From: Vishniacozyma victoriae
Lineage: Eukaryota; Basidiomycota; Tremellomycetes; Tremellales; Bulleribasidiaceae
Length of the DNA stretch: 64,000 nt
Direction: 5' to 3'
NCBI GenBank assembly: GCA_017654735.1
Contig: JADPYG010000089.1
Span: 134,001 to 198,000, forward strand
Shown here: positions 44,160 through 55,967 of the stretch, one piece after another
Layout: each line of letters begins with the position of its first letter
Numbering within the stretch: position 1 is the stretch's first letter
Program-made: the position numbers and the translations under genes
Notes under the pieces: model-generated
The model's database searches: none
What the model saw: only the letters and a program-made list of their open reading frames with translations
Told to the model about the DNA's origin: nothing

Positions 44160-44729
44160 GTCAACTTATCAGCCATTAGACTTCCACCTACCGAAAAGAG
44201 ACCCTTGGGCCCTGCATCAACACGATTAACGCCGAGATTACTCGGTATGATCATCCATCAAATCGACCGCCCCTCGACTCTCGCTATCGTCATGCGAGTA
44301 TCACGTATGATGTATGATTCAGCTGCTCCTAGGCTATACTGCGAAGTAGTAGTCACGCACAGCAATGCCAGGAGTCTGTTTCTAGGGTCAACCCAACATA
44401 CCAGCACCCGCCTCGCCCCGAAACATCAACTTATATCAATGATTCGCCATCTCACCATTTACAAGGTCCCTCCCAAGGATGTATGCGAACATCTCGTCAG
44501 GCTGGCTGAGCAGAATATGATACCCCGACAAACCCCCATCACAATTACGTTCCATCCGAAAGCGATTTGGCGTTTGATGGATTACCACATGGTCAAGAAT
44601 GTACGAGCTCACGCTATACCTCATCCTTTCCTCATATACCTTCAATCTATCGACGTTAAGCATCTTTGCATTCAAAGGGTTAGGGGGTTAGGAGGGAGAA
44701 ATGTGGATGTTGTGGAAGATCTCAGTTGA
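44160..44729 (+). pseudogene. F-box-like family, copy 1, truncated
   Basis: The open frame from 44160 reads ASTRLTPRLLGMIIHQIDRP, STLAIVMRVSRMMYDSAAPR and LYCEVVV, which is the F-box-like start of copies 2 and 3. It continues with MIRHLTIYKVPPKDVCEHLV and HPKAIWRLMDYHMVK to HLCIQ. There the match ends: RVRGLGGRNVDVVEDLS and TGA replace about 220 residues present in the others. No in-frame ATG precedes the F-box; the first (44247) lies inside it. A missing start and missing C-terminal half mark it as a relic, unless an upstream exon that I cannot see supplies the start. Confidence 0.5.
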
Positions 44730-44813
44730 GTGCTCGTGAGGTATATCGATCTATCTTTTGATGTCTGGATTGTATGGCTAATACCCTAGAGGTCTATTGG
44801 ATATATTATTGTA

Positions 44814-45054
44814 AAATGAGTCGAGAGCGCTATCAAGCCAGATTGGTGAAAGTGATGATGAGAGATGCAACAAGTTAATTCATGAGTCAGTCACCTCCAT
44901 CTCGGAAATAGAGAAGAGTCCTGATAGTTTAGAACTTTATCGGGTAGAGCGGCTCAACATACAGTATGAAAACATCGCGTGGAACGAGGAATGGTCCAAC
45001 ATATTCAAACATCGCGTGGAACGAGTCATCAGTGAGTTGCTGCGCCGGGACTGA
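44814..45054 (+). pseudogene. Orphan coding-like fragment
   Basis: An ATG-less open frame ends TGA 45052-45054 and looks protein-like: ESVTSISEIEKSPDSLELYR, ENIAWNEEWSNIFKHRVERV, ISELLRRD. It contains a 19-bp direct repeat (44970-44988 and 45007-45025) read in two different frames. It may be a leftover exon of the neighbouring F-box-like family or of a lost gene. Confidence 0.25.
44970..45025. repeat. 19-bp direct repeat pair
   Basis: AAACATCGCGTGGAACGAG occurs exactly at 44970-44988 and again at 45007-45025, separated by 18 bp. Confidence 0.9.
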
Positions 45055-45481
45055 CCTAGATTGCTCATGGCGCGGGAGCTTTTAACATGCATTATCTGCC
45101 GCATGTTCAACGATTTGTGCTTAACAAATACGTGATGACCGAACCGATATCCCGAGCGCGATTGTCTAACCGTTCCACTTAAGTTCATCACTGATTTCCG
45201 GGATCTGGTGACTAGCCATCGGACCATCTAAACCTTATATCGAAGGTAGAGAACAAAACATGCCGACCTTCCAATGGAAGGATCTAATCGGGATCTTTGG
45301 TTGTTTGGTATGTTTCACTCGACTCAGACTTTGTGAAAGTATCTACATATACAAACAAGTCAATTAGGTTCATCTCTCTCTTTTCTATATCTCTTTCTAC
45401 ATTCATCTTTTACCATTTTCAAGATCCCATATCTCTCTTTTACCGAGCTCAGATCCCATACCTCTCTTTTATAACATTCAA

Positions 45482-46837
45482 ATGTCCTCCCCAGCGACCT
45501 GTTGTTCACTTGCCATGTCCGACGCGCCTTCGCCTCCGCCGCCTGCGTCTACAAGCTTCCCGATGGAGATTATCAGAAACATCGTCCGAGAAATGGATGA
45601 TCCTTCCACGCTCGCGGCTATGATGCAAGTTTCGCATGGTATGTATAAGCTGGCAGCACCTCGATAGTATTCTGAGGTGGATATCTACGGCGCCAATCTC
45701 ATCAAACTCGTTCGCGTCGACAAGGGTTCACCTGCCGGCAATCTTGACGGTACTGTTAGTATTGACGATGATACTCCTGTGGTCGACCCCGCCAATCTCG
45801 TTAGCACCCACGAAGAGACCTCAATATTCGAGGAAGAAGATACTCCTCGCGACTCGAAAATCAAATTACTTTCAAAGGTAAAACATATGGCAATCCACGA
45901 TATTCCCTCGACCTACATCTGCAACGACCTCCTGGCACGCGCAAAAGACCCCACCCATCCGGAATACTTAGCTCCGGAAACGATATCCATCCGACCAAGC
46001 GCCGCTTGGAAGCTCATGCAGCATAACATGAGTTATGAGACAGACGCACCAGCGCATCCTTTTGTTCTCTATCTCGAAGCTTTAAATCCTCAACAGCTTT
46101 GTATCCAACTTCCAATCCTAGATCAGAATCTCGAAGATTCACTTGTCGCGCAACGATCACGCTTCCCCCGGAACTGGGACGATGTTTCTTATGTCCGGCA
46201 TCATTTGCGTGATGCCTTTCGTAGGTCTTATGATCGCGGTGGTGTACTCAAGGATCTATTTGGCTTCTCTCGTATTCGATGTCCGAATATCACGATCCAT
46301 AATCTAACGATGCTCTCGACCAACAGAGCATTCGTTGGACTCAGCCAATCTACGGAGTCGGTACGAATCTTTTATCGGCCATGTAGCGGGTCAGATGGGG
46401 AGGTGACTGATAAGATCTGGGATCATTATTGTTACAATCATCGAGATGAGCATAATAAGGGGATAGTAGAAGGCAAATTCAAACTGAATGATGCTATTCT
46501 CCGGTCGAGCTGTAATGCGGAATTCATTGACATGGATTGGGTCCGCGACAAGTACGATCCGACCCGAGATGACTACTTATCAAGATCACTTAACAGACAG
46601 GTGAGACGACACTTGAAACCATCGTGGGGAACGGCAGAGGAGAATAAGTCCTCCGGAAAGAAGAGATTCAAGAATTCTCGTGAGGTGGACGCTTGTCGAT
46701 GTTGCGGGAAACATCAGCTGAGCGCTGCTGAGGTGAGTCCTCCTTGTTATAGCCGAGAGATGTGTTCGCTGACGTTTCAGAGCTCTTTCGACATAGTAAA
46801 TCCGAAATCGTTCGAGGAAGTCGACCCTTTTGCGTAG
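45482..46837 (+). pseudogene. F-box-like family, copy 2, split by one in-frame TAG
   Basis: From ATG 45482 (or 45518) the protein starts MSDAPSPPPPASTSFPMEII and the F-box-like helix DPSTLAAMMQVSHGMYKLAAPR, then meets TAG at 45665-45667. The same frame continues at once with YSEVDIYGANL and stays open for about 355 codons: HMAIHDIPSTYICNDLL, AAWKLMQHNMSY, QLCIQLPILDQNLEDSLV, FIDMDWVRDKYDPTRDDY, and the cysteine motif CRCCGKHQLSAAE, followed by an intron 46733-46780 and SSFDIVNPKSFEEVDPFA. Copies 1 and 3 have a leucine where the TAG stands (AAPRLY). So the gene is whole except for one nonsense codon: a young pseudogene, or a case of readthrough or reassigned start downstream. Confidence 0.6.
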
Positions 46838-48083
46838 GTGTGTCAGGTCCGCTAGTCTGATGGATCCCCCTGAAATCATGAATGCGGATGACTTGTATTG
46901 AGCAAGGCACAAGTTGGGATGTCGTGTCGGGTTGGGGACACTTAGGCCGCTCACTGACGCTGACACCTGTCGTTCGACAAGCATCCGAGGAAGGTGAAGG
47001 TTGCTTAGGCCTCACATGATATAGCGTGCTGAAAGTATTTTGGGCGGATGTACATAAGTTTTCCACGGCATATTGAGCTTCATGGTGTATATAGCTCTAG
47101 CTAGTCTACGTGTTCTGTGCACAGTTGGTATCGCCGCGAGGCCCGTGTCAGGATTCTCCCTTTAGGGTAGAAAATCGAGGTACAGACTCGGTTATCGACT
47201 GCACGGGTATATAGCTAGTAGTCTAGCAGGAAGACATTCTTCAAAGAAGAATGTATATTCAAAGAGGAATGTATATTCAAAGAGGAATGTATATTGTTGT
47301 CAACTTGTATTGAGAAGAACCCATCACTCTACTATAGCTCCCAGCAAGCATAGCAGTGTATCTGGGTCTCTGACATATGACCACCCACCCCATATGAGCC
47401 TGCCATGCAGGATTGCCTACGGGATGTTGCGTAAGCAAGGCAGATTGCTGCTCCCCGAATTGCCTGTTGATTCTCTGATTGTCTCCGCACTCTTTGTCTC
47501 TTCATAAGTCTCCATATTGATCCATCTCCCCATGTGACTCCCTGGTGCCACCCGGCCAATACTTTGGTCAACGCTAGTCTTCATGCTTGCTGTTTAACTT
47601 GCATGTATAACTATGTTAAAGGTTGATCTGAGCTGATCAGGGATATAGAATGCCTACACGATAACACAGAGGGCACAGTACACCCTGTCATTTGTCTCAG
47701 GTTGCTCCTTGAGGAGTAGGCGGAGATTCCGATTCTGCACAGGACACACAACGCCATTGCATGGGTGTTCAATATTCACTCCCTCCGTTTAGCTACACGT
47801 GTTGGGCAATACAACGCCGCTTGGACCTGCGATCTCTTGGTCCTTCACATCATCCGTCACGTCAACAACAGTATAACAGGTCACCTACATGTCGCCCTGG
47901 TGACAGCTTCTCTTTCCTCGATGGAATAGTACTCGGGAGGTCAGAATGTAAATAGACAAAGCGGTCCGTGCACCATATTAAGGCACATACACACAACTAT
48001 TCCTCCTTTTCCCTTGTTCACGCTTCTTTTCACTCTTTCTCACTTCCCTTCTCTCACTCTCGCTTCATACCATACTACCTGCT
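46838..48083. other. 1.25-kb intergenic region between F-box-like copies 2 and 3
   Basis: No gene recognised. It holds the 18-bp tandem repeat listed separately and two similar TATATAGCT-containing stretches (near 47086 and 47206). The promoter of copy 3 lies at its right end, with TTAAGGCACATACACACAAC about 95 bp before the ATG. Confidence 0.45.
47240..47293 (+). repeat. Tandem repeat, three 18-bp units
   Basis: TTCAAAGARGAATGTATA is repeated head to tail three times (47240-47257, 47258-47275, 47276-47293). Units 2 and 3 are identical; unit 1 differs at one base. Confidence 0.95.
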
Positions 48084-49551
48084 ATGAGCGTCCTCGTATC
48101 GGGTGACCTCGAGGGATTGTCTGTCGACGATGACGCAGCTCCGGTCTCGGCCTCAACTCGGTTTCCGAACGAAGTCGTCGAAAACATTGCCCACCTGACG
48201 ACCGATTCGGCGACGTTGGCTAGTTGGATGAGGGTCTCGAGGACAATGTACAACGTTGCCGCTCCTCGACTCTACACAGAAGGGGTAGTGACTAGGAATG
48301 GTAGTCTCTACGTCGGATGTGAACATAAAGTCGGTAGGTCTTGGTCTGCAAGAGAAACAGGATAAAGCTAACCATTTAGATGAGCCCATCGAGGCCGTAG
48401 CCGGTCTATTCGAAAGCGAAGAAGATTTGACAGGCCAGCATACACCTATCGCTCTGTTATACTCGAAAACACAGCTCTTGTCGATGATCAGGCATTTATA
48501 CGTTCACGAAATCCCTTCTTCGGATGTCTATTGGAAACATATCGCATTACTCGAGCGACACAATTCGGCGGAGAAGTCGGTTTCAATCACAGTCTCCGTG
48601 CGCCCTCGAGCGGTCGGGTTGTTGATGAGGTTTGTGGTGGATGGACACCTGAAGCGACAGTTGGTGGAGCCGCACGATTTTGTCCGATACCTTTCCCGCC
48701 TCCACATCGATCACATGTGCGTTCAATTGCCAGTCATGGATCAGCATCTCGAAGACTCGCTGGTGTCGGATAGGACCTTGCCTCGCAATTTCTTTCAGAT
48801 CCAGTACCCTCGCATGTGGTTTCGTAAGCTGCTTGTATCGGACGCAAACCATATACAGGGCGACTTCTTCGGCTTGTTCAGGTCGTCATGCCGAACTCTG
48901 ACGATACATAACATGACGTTGGGTTTATACGACCGCGCTCTCGACGCTGTCCTCTCCGGGCGAGCTTCCTCTCTACGCGCTTTCTTTCGCCCATGTACAA
49001 ACGCGGATGCGGATCTGGTCGATAAAGTGTCTGACAGATACTGCTATAACCACCCTACCGATCGTAAACCTATTATCAACGACAATGGAGATATCAATCT
49101 AGGCAGCAAAACTTTACACTCGGACATTCCTCTGGAATTTATCGACATCGATTGGAGACGCGGAACATACGACCCCAACAGAAGTGACGAACCGTCCAGA
49201 TCGTTGAATCGACAGATTCAGTTGCAAGTAGAGGAGTCATCACCTCGATCCTACTCATGGAATTCTGAGACTCAAACTTTAAAACGAAGGCCTGCGATTC
49301 CCAAGAGTATCAAGATGTCAAGGGAAGTGGAGGCATGTAGTTGCTGTGGTAGGCATCAATTAAGTGCTGCTGAGGTATGTCTTGTCGCATATCATGCTGT
49401 CGAGAATTTAAGTAACGGTACAGAGCTCGGTCAGCTACACTGCCCCGAAGTGAAAGATCGCTCTGTAAAACACGTACACCAACCGCTCCAAGGATGTGAG
49501 TCACCTTTCCGGACGCGATTGGCTTGCTGATGAATAGTTATTGTCGAATAA
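48084..49551 (+). CDS. F-box-like family, copy 3, intact
   Basis: Intact member of the local family. Exon 1 (MSVLVSGDLEGLSVDDDAAP) carries the F-box-like segment STRFPNEVVENIAHLTTDSA, TLASWMRVSRTMYNVAAPRLY. An intron from about 48331 (GTAGGTC to CATTTAG) leads to DEPIEAVAGLFESEEDL. Then come LSMIRHLYVHEIPSSDVY, HIDHMCVQLPVMDQHLEDSL, RYCYNHPTDRKP, FIDIDWRRGTYDPNRSDEP and the cysteine motif ACSCCGRHQLSAAE. An in-phase intron 49375-49434 matches the one in copy 2, and a last intron 49496-49537 gives a short end GFIVE with TAA 49549-49551; without it the stop is at 49530. About 440 residues. F-box proteins join substrates to SCF ubiquitin ligases; target unknown. The C-terminal CxCC motif could bind zinc. 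Confidence 0.6.
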
Positions 49552-49720
49552 TGTCTATGCATCAACCTCATCATGCTCACGTATGGGCTCGTCGACTGTG
49601 ACAGCAAAAAGCCAGGAATGTCGGTCACCTTCTCGAAGGCATTTGGCTTGCTAATGAATAGATATTGTCGATATTTGTTTATGCATCAGTTTCACCATGC
49701 TCAAGTATCAGGCTCGTCGG
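49491..49720 (+). repeat. Tandem duplication of about 105-120 bp at the 3' end of copy 3
   Basis: The stretch starting AGGATGTGAGTCACC (49491) recurs in diverged form from 49614 (AGGAATGTCGGTCACC). Both contain TTGGCTTGCTRATGAATAG, ATTGTCGA, TATGCATCA, CATGCTCA and end GGCTCGTCG. The first unit includes the last intron and last codons of the F-box-like gene. Confidence 0.8.
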
Positions 49721-49958
49721 GCCCTTGACTCTCGTCGGGTGATAAGCAGTTCGGAAGTTGACCTCCTTTGACATTGTCTTTGAACAAAGGATGTCCGTGG
49801 ATCAGGGGGTAACGTCGATCGAACACGAGAGCGACTGATACAGCACTTTCACTTATCTCTTCCCATGTTTACCTGATCACACAGGATCATCGAAAGCTCA
49901 AGTCACCAAATTCGACCTCCGTCTCCAGTACTCATACCCTCTCACTACCTGTTTCAAG
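49552..49958. other. 407-bp intergenic region
   Basis: Second unit of the local duplication, then the promoter of the TOR-like kinase gene. CACACAG at about 49883 could be the end of a 5'-UTR intron. No clear TATA box. Confidence 0.4.
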
Positions 49959-52900
49959 ATGTCGGTCAATCGATGCCATCATGTCCTCCACCGAATGGTC
50001 CCCCTAATCTGTCAAGCCCTCACTTCCTGCAACGACGAAACAGTCTGGCTAGACGGTCTTCGCCTCCTCGCCTCCCCCAAACTCAAGACAGCCCTCTCAA
50101 TAACCGCTTCCATCTGGTTACCACTCCTCCTAAAAGGTCTCGACGTCAGTCGATCAAGCGCAGTCAATACTGCTGGCCTGATCCTATTATCCGAAGTCGC
50201 CGATCAATTGAAGCCCATGAAGAGCTGTCTTGCCAAACCATTAAAGGCATTATCAAGGGATGCGAAGATTGGGAATAGTCAGGAATTGGTGATGGTCCTG
50301 CTGAGGCTGGACATGGAGGTTTCGCCTGGATTGGGGCCTAAAGGATCGGAAGGCCGTGAAAGGAGGTCTACCAGGTCTATCGGAGTGAGTCTCATTATTC
50401 TTCTTCCCACTCCACTAGCCGGTCAGTCTGATTCGTCCCGGGTACGGCTGTATATCCACCTTACCCGCCGATCTCTCACATTCCAACCCATTGTACCATC
50501 ACATCTCCACCCATTGCACTATAACATTTCCTTCGTCATCAAGTGGAGGTGTCGTAATGTGCCGCACTACCTGGGGCCGTGGTGTGTAGTCGTCCGGGTC
50601 TCTGTGTCTCAGAGACCGGGATTGCTAGATCGTGTATTACGCAGAATAGCTGACGCGTAGCCATCAACAGCCGCTACCACTCCCGTCCACCTTTCAAGCC
50701 ACGAAGCAGCCGACGATCAACCACTATTAGCGGAAATCCTAGGTCGCAACCTCCCTTCCAAAACAAAGACGGTGAGGCAAGCTTGGAGTCAGACATTATT
50801 ATCAACGCAACATGACAATCCGAATCTATGGCTTCAGAATCTGTTTCAAGCGACCTTAGACGCTAGTGGAGTCGAGGAGTTGGTTATCAATAGCAGGGTA
50901 AGTCTTCCTATCCACAGAAGTGGAGAAGCTGATGGTGTAGCTTGGATCACTGGTCCATGCCGATCTGTTCCAAACTGCTTTCTCTAAGTGCTACGATCAA
51001 ATCAAGTCGGAACCTGCTTACAAGGTATGTCCCACAAGTATCTTCCCTTCGTAGATCACAGCTGATAGCTAGAAATCAGTAGACGAGGCTATTATCAACA
51101 TCTTCCTCGATATCTCCATAGGTGGAGAAATCAAGTTGACTTTCCTCGATTTGATCGCTTTCCTCGATAAAGAGAATAAGAATCTATCGAACGAAGTTCA
51201 GGAAGCTTCGGCCAAATGTGCTTTAACGAGATTCTCGGGCGATCTGAATGAACCTCTCCCTGCTATTGTTCTGTAAGTTCAGACCAATTAGAGTAAAGAT
51301 GGGGCTGATGGAAGGTGGTATGCGGAACAAGATTGCGAGGTGGATATGAGCGAGCAGAATCTTGCGTTCTTGACGGAGGTCAATATCAGGTAAGTCCTCA
51401 AATGGATGGCTCAGCTCATGAAAGATTGGGTTCGGCGGGATATGATTCCGCCTGGAGTACGCTGTTACTTCGAGAAGATAAGTTCGGGGTAGAAGTGGAT
51501 CCAATGTGGATCACCCAACTATCCCATTGGGATCGAGCACTGTCTCTGCAGAATCAAAAAGAGAGTCCAGAGGAAGTGACTACGTTTAATGCGTTCAATA
51601 CTAGGATGATCTGCTGTAAGCCTCTTCGCGATATGTTACGATCGAAGCTGATCGTAGATCACGCCCTTGGGCAATTTGACCGAGGGTATGAATTGGCGCA
51701 AAGCCATTATGAGGGACTTGACGATCATCAAAGGAGAAAGACCTCGCACTGGGCTACTGCTGCTGCTTGGCATATGGTCAGTCCAGGTCTCAGCCCCACT
51801 TCAACGATAATGCTGATCGTCAGAACGACTTTGATGCCATGGGCGATTACCTCGCTTTCCACCCCAAGGGAACCTCGAAATCAATCTACAAAGCCATCAT
51901 AGACGTTCAATCAGGAGAGTACCCCTCAGCATACCATCATATCCAAAAAGCCCAAGCCCTAGCTCACGACGAACTTCAAAATCAATTAGCTATAGGTCCC
52001 CAAGTCGCCCTCAAAACCCTGGCCAAGACGGAATGTCTAGTGGAGTTGAACGAGGTGATTCAGTACAAATCCCAGCCGGAGATGAGGGATCATATTCTCT
52101 CGGTTTGGAGAGCTAGGTTCAAGAGAAGTCATGATGATCCGAACTCTTGGTTGAAGAGATTACAGGTTTGGACACTAGCTTGCGATCCGACCACACCTGC
52201 GCTTCAACATTGTTATCTGGACTGCGCGAAATTGTGCGAGTCGAACGGGATGCATGAAGTTGCCAAGAGGATCCTGGAGAGGGTCACCCCGGTGAACCAC
52301 CCACCTGTAAGCTCACTTGCTCGCCCATGAGATGGACTGATGGTAGGGATGTAAAGTCGAATACACCAAGATCCGATTCTTGTAAGTCAGGGCCCCTCAC
52401 CATTTACTTAAGCTGATGTAAGGTGGAAAAACGCAGTAGTCAGCCAAGATATCTCCCAAATGAAGTTTGTCCGGGATAAACTCCTCGAACATATTGGCGC
52501 GATATACAGAGACTGCAGAATCGAGCAGAATGATATGGAAGCGGAAGGTCTTGGTTTGAGGCCATTGAGTTTAGCGGAGAACATGGGGAAGTCGGAGAGG
52601 AATATCCTTGCCAGGAGGTATTATCGACTTGGGCAATGGAGTGAGGCGTTACAGGGAGGATACTGGCTTACGGTGAGTTCCACCCTCCAATACGACTGGG
52701 ATATGTTGCTGATATTAGGATCCCGATTCGGAGGTGTTCCGATACTACTCGATTGCTAATAAGCTCGATGATACTTGGTTCAGTGGGGCTTATGCGTTGT
52801 CACAAGCTTGTATGAGCGTTTTCGAGGCGAATGGGTACAGTCGCAGCGACGCCCTTGCTGTCAACAGCTATAGTAAGCTAAACGATTCCCGCACAGCCAG

Positions 52901-55849
52901 AGCTGACATTCAGTCGTTCCCGCAGTCCGAGAATTGTTTCACAGTATTCGAGCCCAAGACTCCCCGGAGAAAATGATCAAAGCCCTCCTACGCCTAGTCA
53001 CGATCTGGTTCCGATACGGTGAATCCGAATCCGTCCTAATCGAGGTCGAAGCTCAACTCGTCAACACCCCCACGAAAGCATGGTTAATGGCAATCCCCCA
53101 GCTCATCGCAAGATTGGGAACGCAGCATAAACAACTTCAAGGATTACTCATTGATTTGCTGAAGAACATCGCATCTAGATTTCCTCATGCTATTATCTGG
53201 CCTTTGTTTACGGCGAGTCAGACTAATAAGTTTGATCATCAGGAGGCTGCTAGGGAGATTATGAACTATATCTGTACGATGAGTGATGGGACTAGGTTGG
53301 TCAGTCAGGCTCAACTGGTAGGGAGGGAGTTGATAAGGGCTTCGTTGTCTTTGATCGAGAGGTGCGTCCCAATACTCGTTATGCCGATGAGAGCTGATGA
53401 TTAGGTGGAGACAGATTATCGATAAGTCTATACCCCGAAATGATATTATGGAGATCGCATGGGAGAATATTCCAGCCGCATGGGAACAGGACATGGCTGC
53501 TTTGAGGGTATGTCTTTCCTCCCTCTGCACTTCCGTCGTGATGAGCAGGAGGTAGCTGATGATAGTCCCCCGAAACGCCAGAAGAAGATCAATTTACCCA
53601 ACGGTTCGGAGCACAGCTACATGGCGTTTATCGATCCTTATTACAATATCGTAAAACAAGGGAAGTCGCTATTGTCGACAATGTGTATCGGCAACTCTAC
53701 AACGTAAGGCAATCCTCCTTCAAGCATAGTCAAGCTGATGTCAGATCTACTTTGAGATGGACGCCGAAGTAACTCGATGGAAAGCACCAAATTCGAAGCT
53801 CGAATTAGCAATCACCGCCCCGAGATTATTATCGTTGCGAGATTGTATTCTCGTCGTACCTGGTAAGCTGGCGTCAACTGGCGTCAACTGGGAGGAGCAA
53901 AAACTGAAAGATAGGCCAATATGATCCAGTGATCAAGCTCGATGATCAGGCTTTCATAGATGGATTTGATCCTGTTATCGATATCATTCCCTCAAAACAG
54001 GTTCCAAGGAAATTGGTGATTAGGTCCTACGACAAGAATTTCACTTTCTTACTCAAAGGTCCGTCTCTCATATCTCCAAACATCATGGAATAGTAATACT
54101 GATGATCAGGAAACGAAGACCTAAGAGGAGACGAGAGGATCATGCAGCTTTTCAAGCTGATCAATACATTGCTCAATCATCAACGGGAAGCCTTCTCCAG
54201 GAATTTACATCTGCTCCCATACGAAGTTATTCCGTTATCGCCTTCTGCAGGATTATTGAGTTGGGTGCCTAACACTCAACAGTATGTCTTTCTCATTTAT
54301 ACACTTGCCAGTGATCCAGGGAATGACGCTGATCGAAGATTGCAATCGATCATTACGGCGAATCGGGATAGGACACACAATGCCGCTTTGAGCCAGAAGG
54401 AGATGGCTTCGATGCTAGGTGTACGTCTTGCATCCTTTCCCAAGATCAGAAGGGTCCAGGGAGAGGAATGAGAGCGTAGAAGCTGATCGATAGCACGATC
54501 CCGCCAAATGGTCAAATAAAGCCAAAGAGCGATTTGATCCTCAAGTTGAATCTGATATTTACGATAAATTACCAATCGAAGGCAAAGTTCAGAGATTGAG
54601 GAACGCGTTATCTCACTCGGAGCAATGTACGTCCTTTCGTTATTCTCAAACCCCTCGTCCCCTTACTGGGATCGAGACGGAGATGGCGATTTCGCTGATT
54701 CTCAGCCGATCTAAAAGAAGCGCTATGGTCCCGAAGCCCCAACGCAGAGATCTGGATCAAGCGTCGAACCAACTTCGCAAGGACCATTGGTGTAGGCAGT
54801 ACGTCTCTTTCGTTCTACTCAGTCCCGATCCTTGTTGCTGATTCTAGGCTTCGTCGGCCACGTTATCGGCTTGGGCGATCGTCATGGAAGTAACATCCTG
54901 GTTGATCAGCTGACTTGGGGAGCACTCCATATTGATTTCGGTGATGTGAGTCATCCCCCCATGCTACCATTCCCCCCTTGCTCTCCGAGAAAACGGGGAG
55001 CTGACAACAAGCTATTCGGAGTAGCTCAAGACCGATCATTCCTACCCGAAAAAGTCCCCTTTAGATTAACTCGGATGATGACCAACTGCTTCGAACTCGC
55101 TGATCGGAAACACGATAAAATCACTGAATCCCGCGGGAACTTCATCAAGTCCAGTGTGGTGACTATGGAGGTATTGAGGGTGAATAGTGATATCATCCTG
55201 GCTATGCTGGAGGCATTCTTGTATGATCCGTTGTTGTCTTGGACTGTACGCGATCTCTCAATGACATTGGGTGAGACTGATGAATAGGCGAATGCTTCTC
55301 CTGATGATCTTGCAGGTATGTCTCCCTTCGAAATGATAGGAGTGATAGCTGATGGTAGATCAATCCGCGCCTAAGGCTGAGAAATCAAAGGATAAAAAAC
55401 AAGGTTTACAAGTACGTCCCACCCCTTCAATCTAGCTGATAATAGGTCTGGGCACCAAATCGCCAACAGACTGCTCTCCAATCGATCGCAGTAAACACCC
55501 TCGTCAACCCGATCAATCCAGACACTGGATCGGAGGATACGGACGTTTATCACAAGATTGATAATTCCCTCATACAGAATTACTTGGAGGGGGATAGTTA
55601 TATGGCTAAAGTCAGTGGTGGGGGGATGACGAATGCTAGGGCATTGCAGGTTCTTGCGAAGATTGAGAGGAAATTGGTTGGATATAATGGACCTACCGAA
55701 AAGCCATTGGCGGTCAAGAAACAAGTCCAAGATTTGATTGGGGAGGCTACAGATATTGAGAATCTCTCGCAAGGTACTTAACATGTGTAGATCGGAGCGC
55801 CGAAAGCTGATGTGCAGGCTACGTATTGGGTTGGATGCCTTTCTGGTGA
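49959..55849 (+). CDS. TOR-like phosphatidylinositol-3-kinase-related protein kinase (TLK1-like)
   Basis: A PIKK protein kinase of the TOR branch, cut by some 25 short introns; I estimate about 1,550 residues, against about 2,400 in TOR. A short HEAT-like start (MSVNRCHHVLHRMVPLICQA) leads to the FAT region: HWATAAAWHM, LAFHPKGTSKSIYKAI, LVELNEVIQYKSQPEMRD, DPNSWLKRLQVW. An FRB-like segment (RELIRASLSLIERWRQIIDK to VDNVYRQLY) is degenerate. The kinase keeps its key residues: FTFLLKGNEDLRGDERIMQL (lysine), GLGDRHGSNIL (DRH...N), HIDFGD (DFG), FLPEKVPFRLTRMM and AFLYDPLLSW. The FATC end after the last intron is LSQGYVLGWMPFW, TGA 55847-55849, as in TOR (GWxPFW). Cryptococcus has Tor1 and a TOR-like kinase Tlk1; this short, divergent form fits the latter. 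Confidence 0.87.
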
Positions 55850-55967
55850 GCGGGTGCGACGGTGAAGCAAGGGAATACATGTAAATAAGATGGCTAGACC
55901 GAGATGTATGTACGAATAAGAATCAAGTGATAAGATGGGACAAGGTGAGAATGGGATAAGGGAGGAT

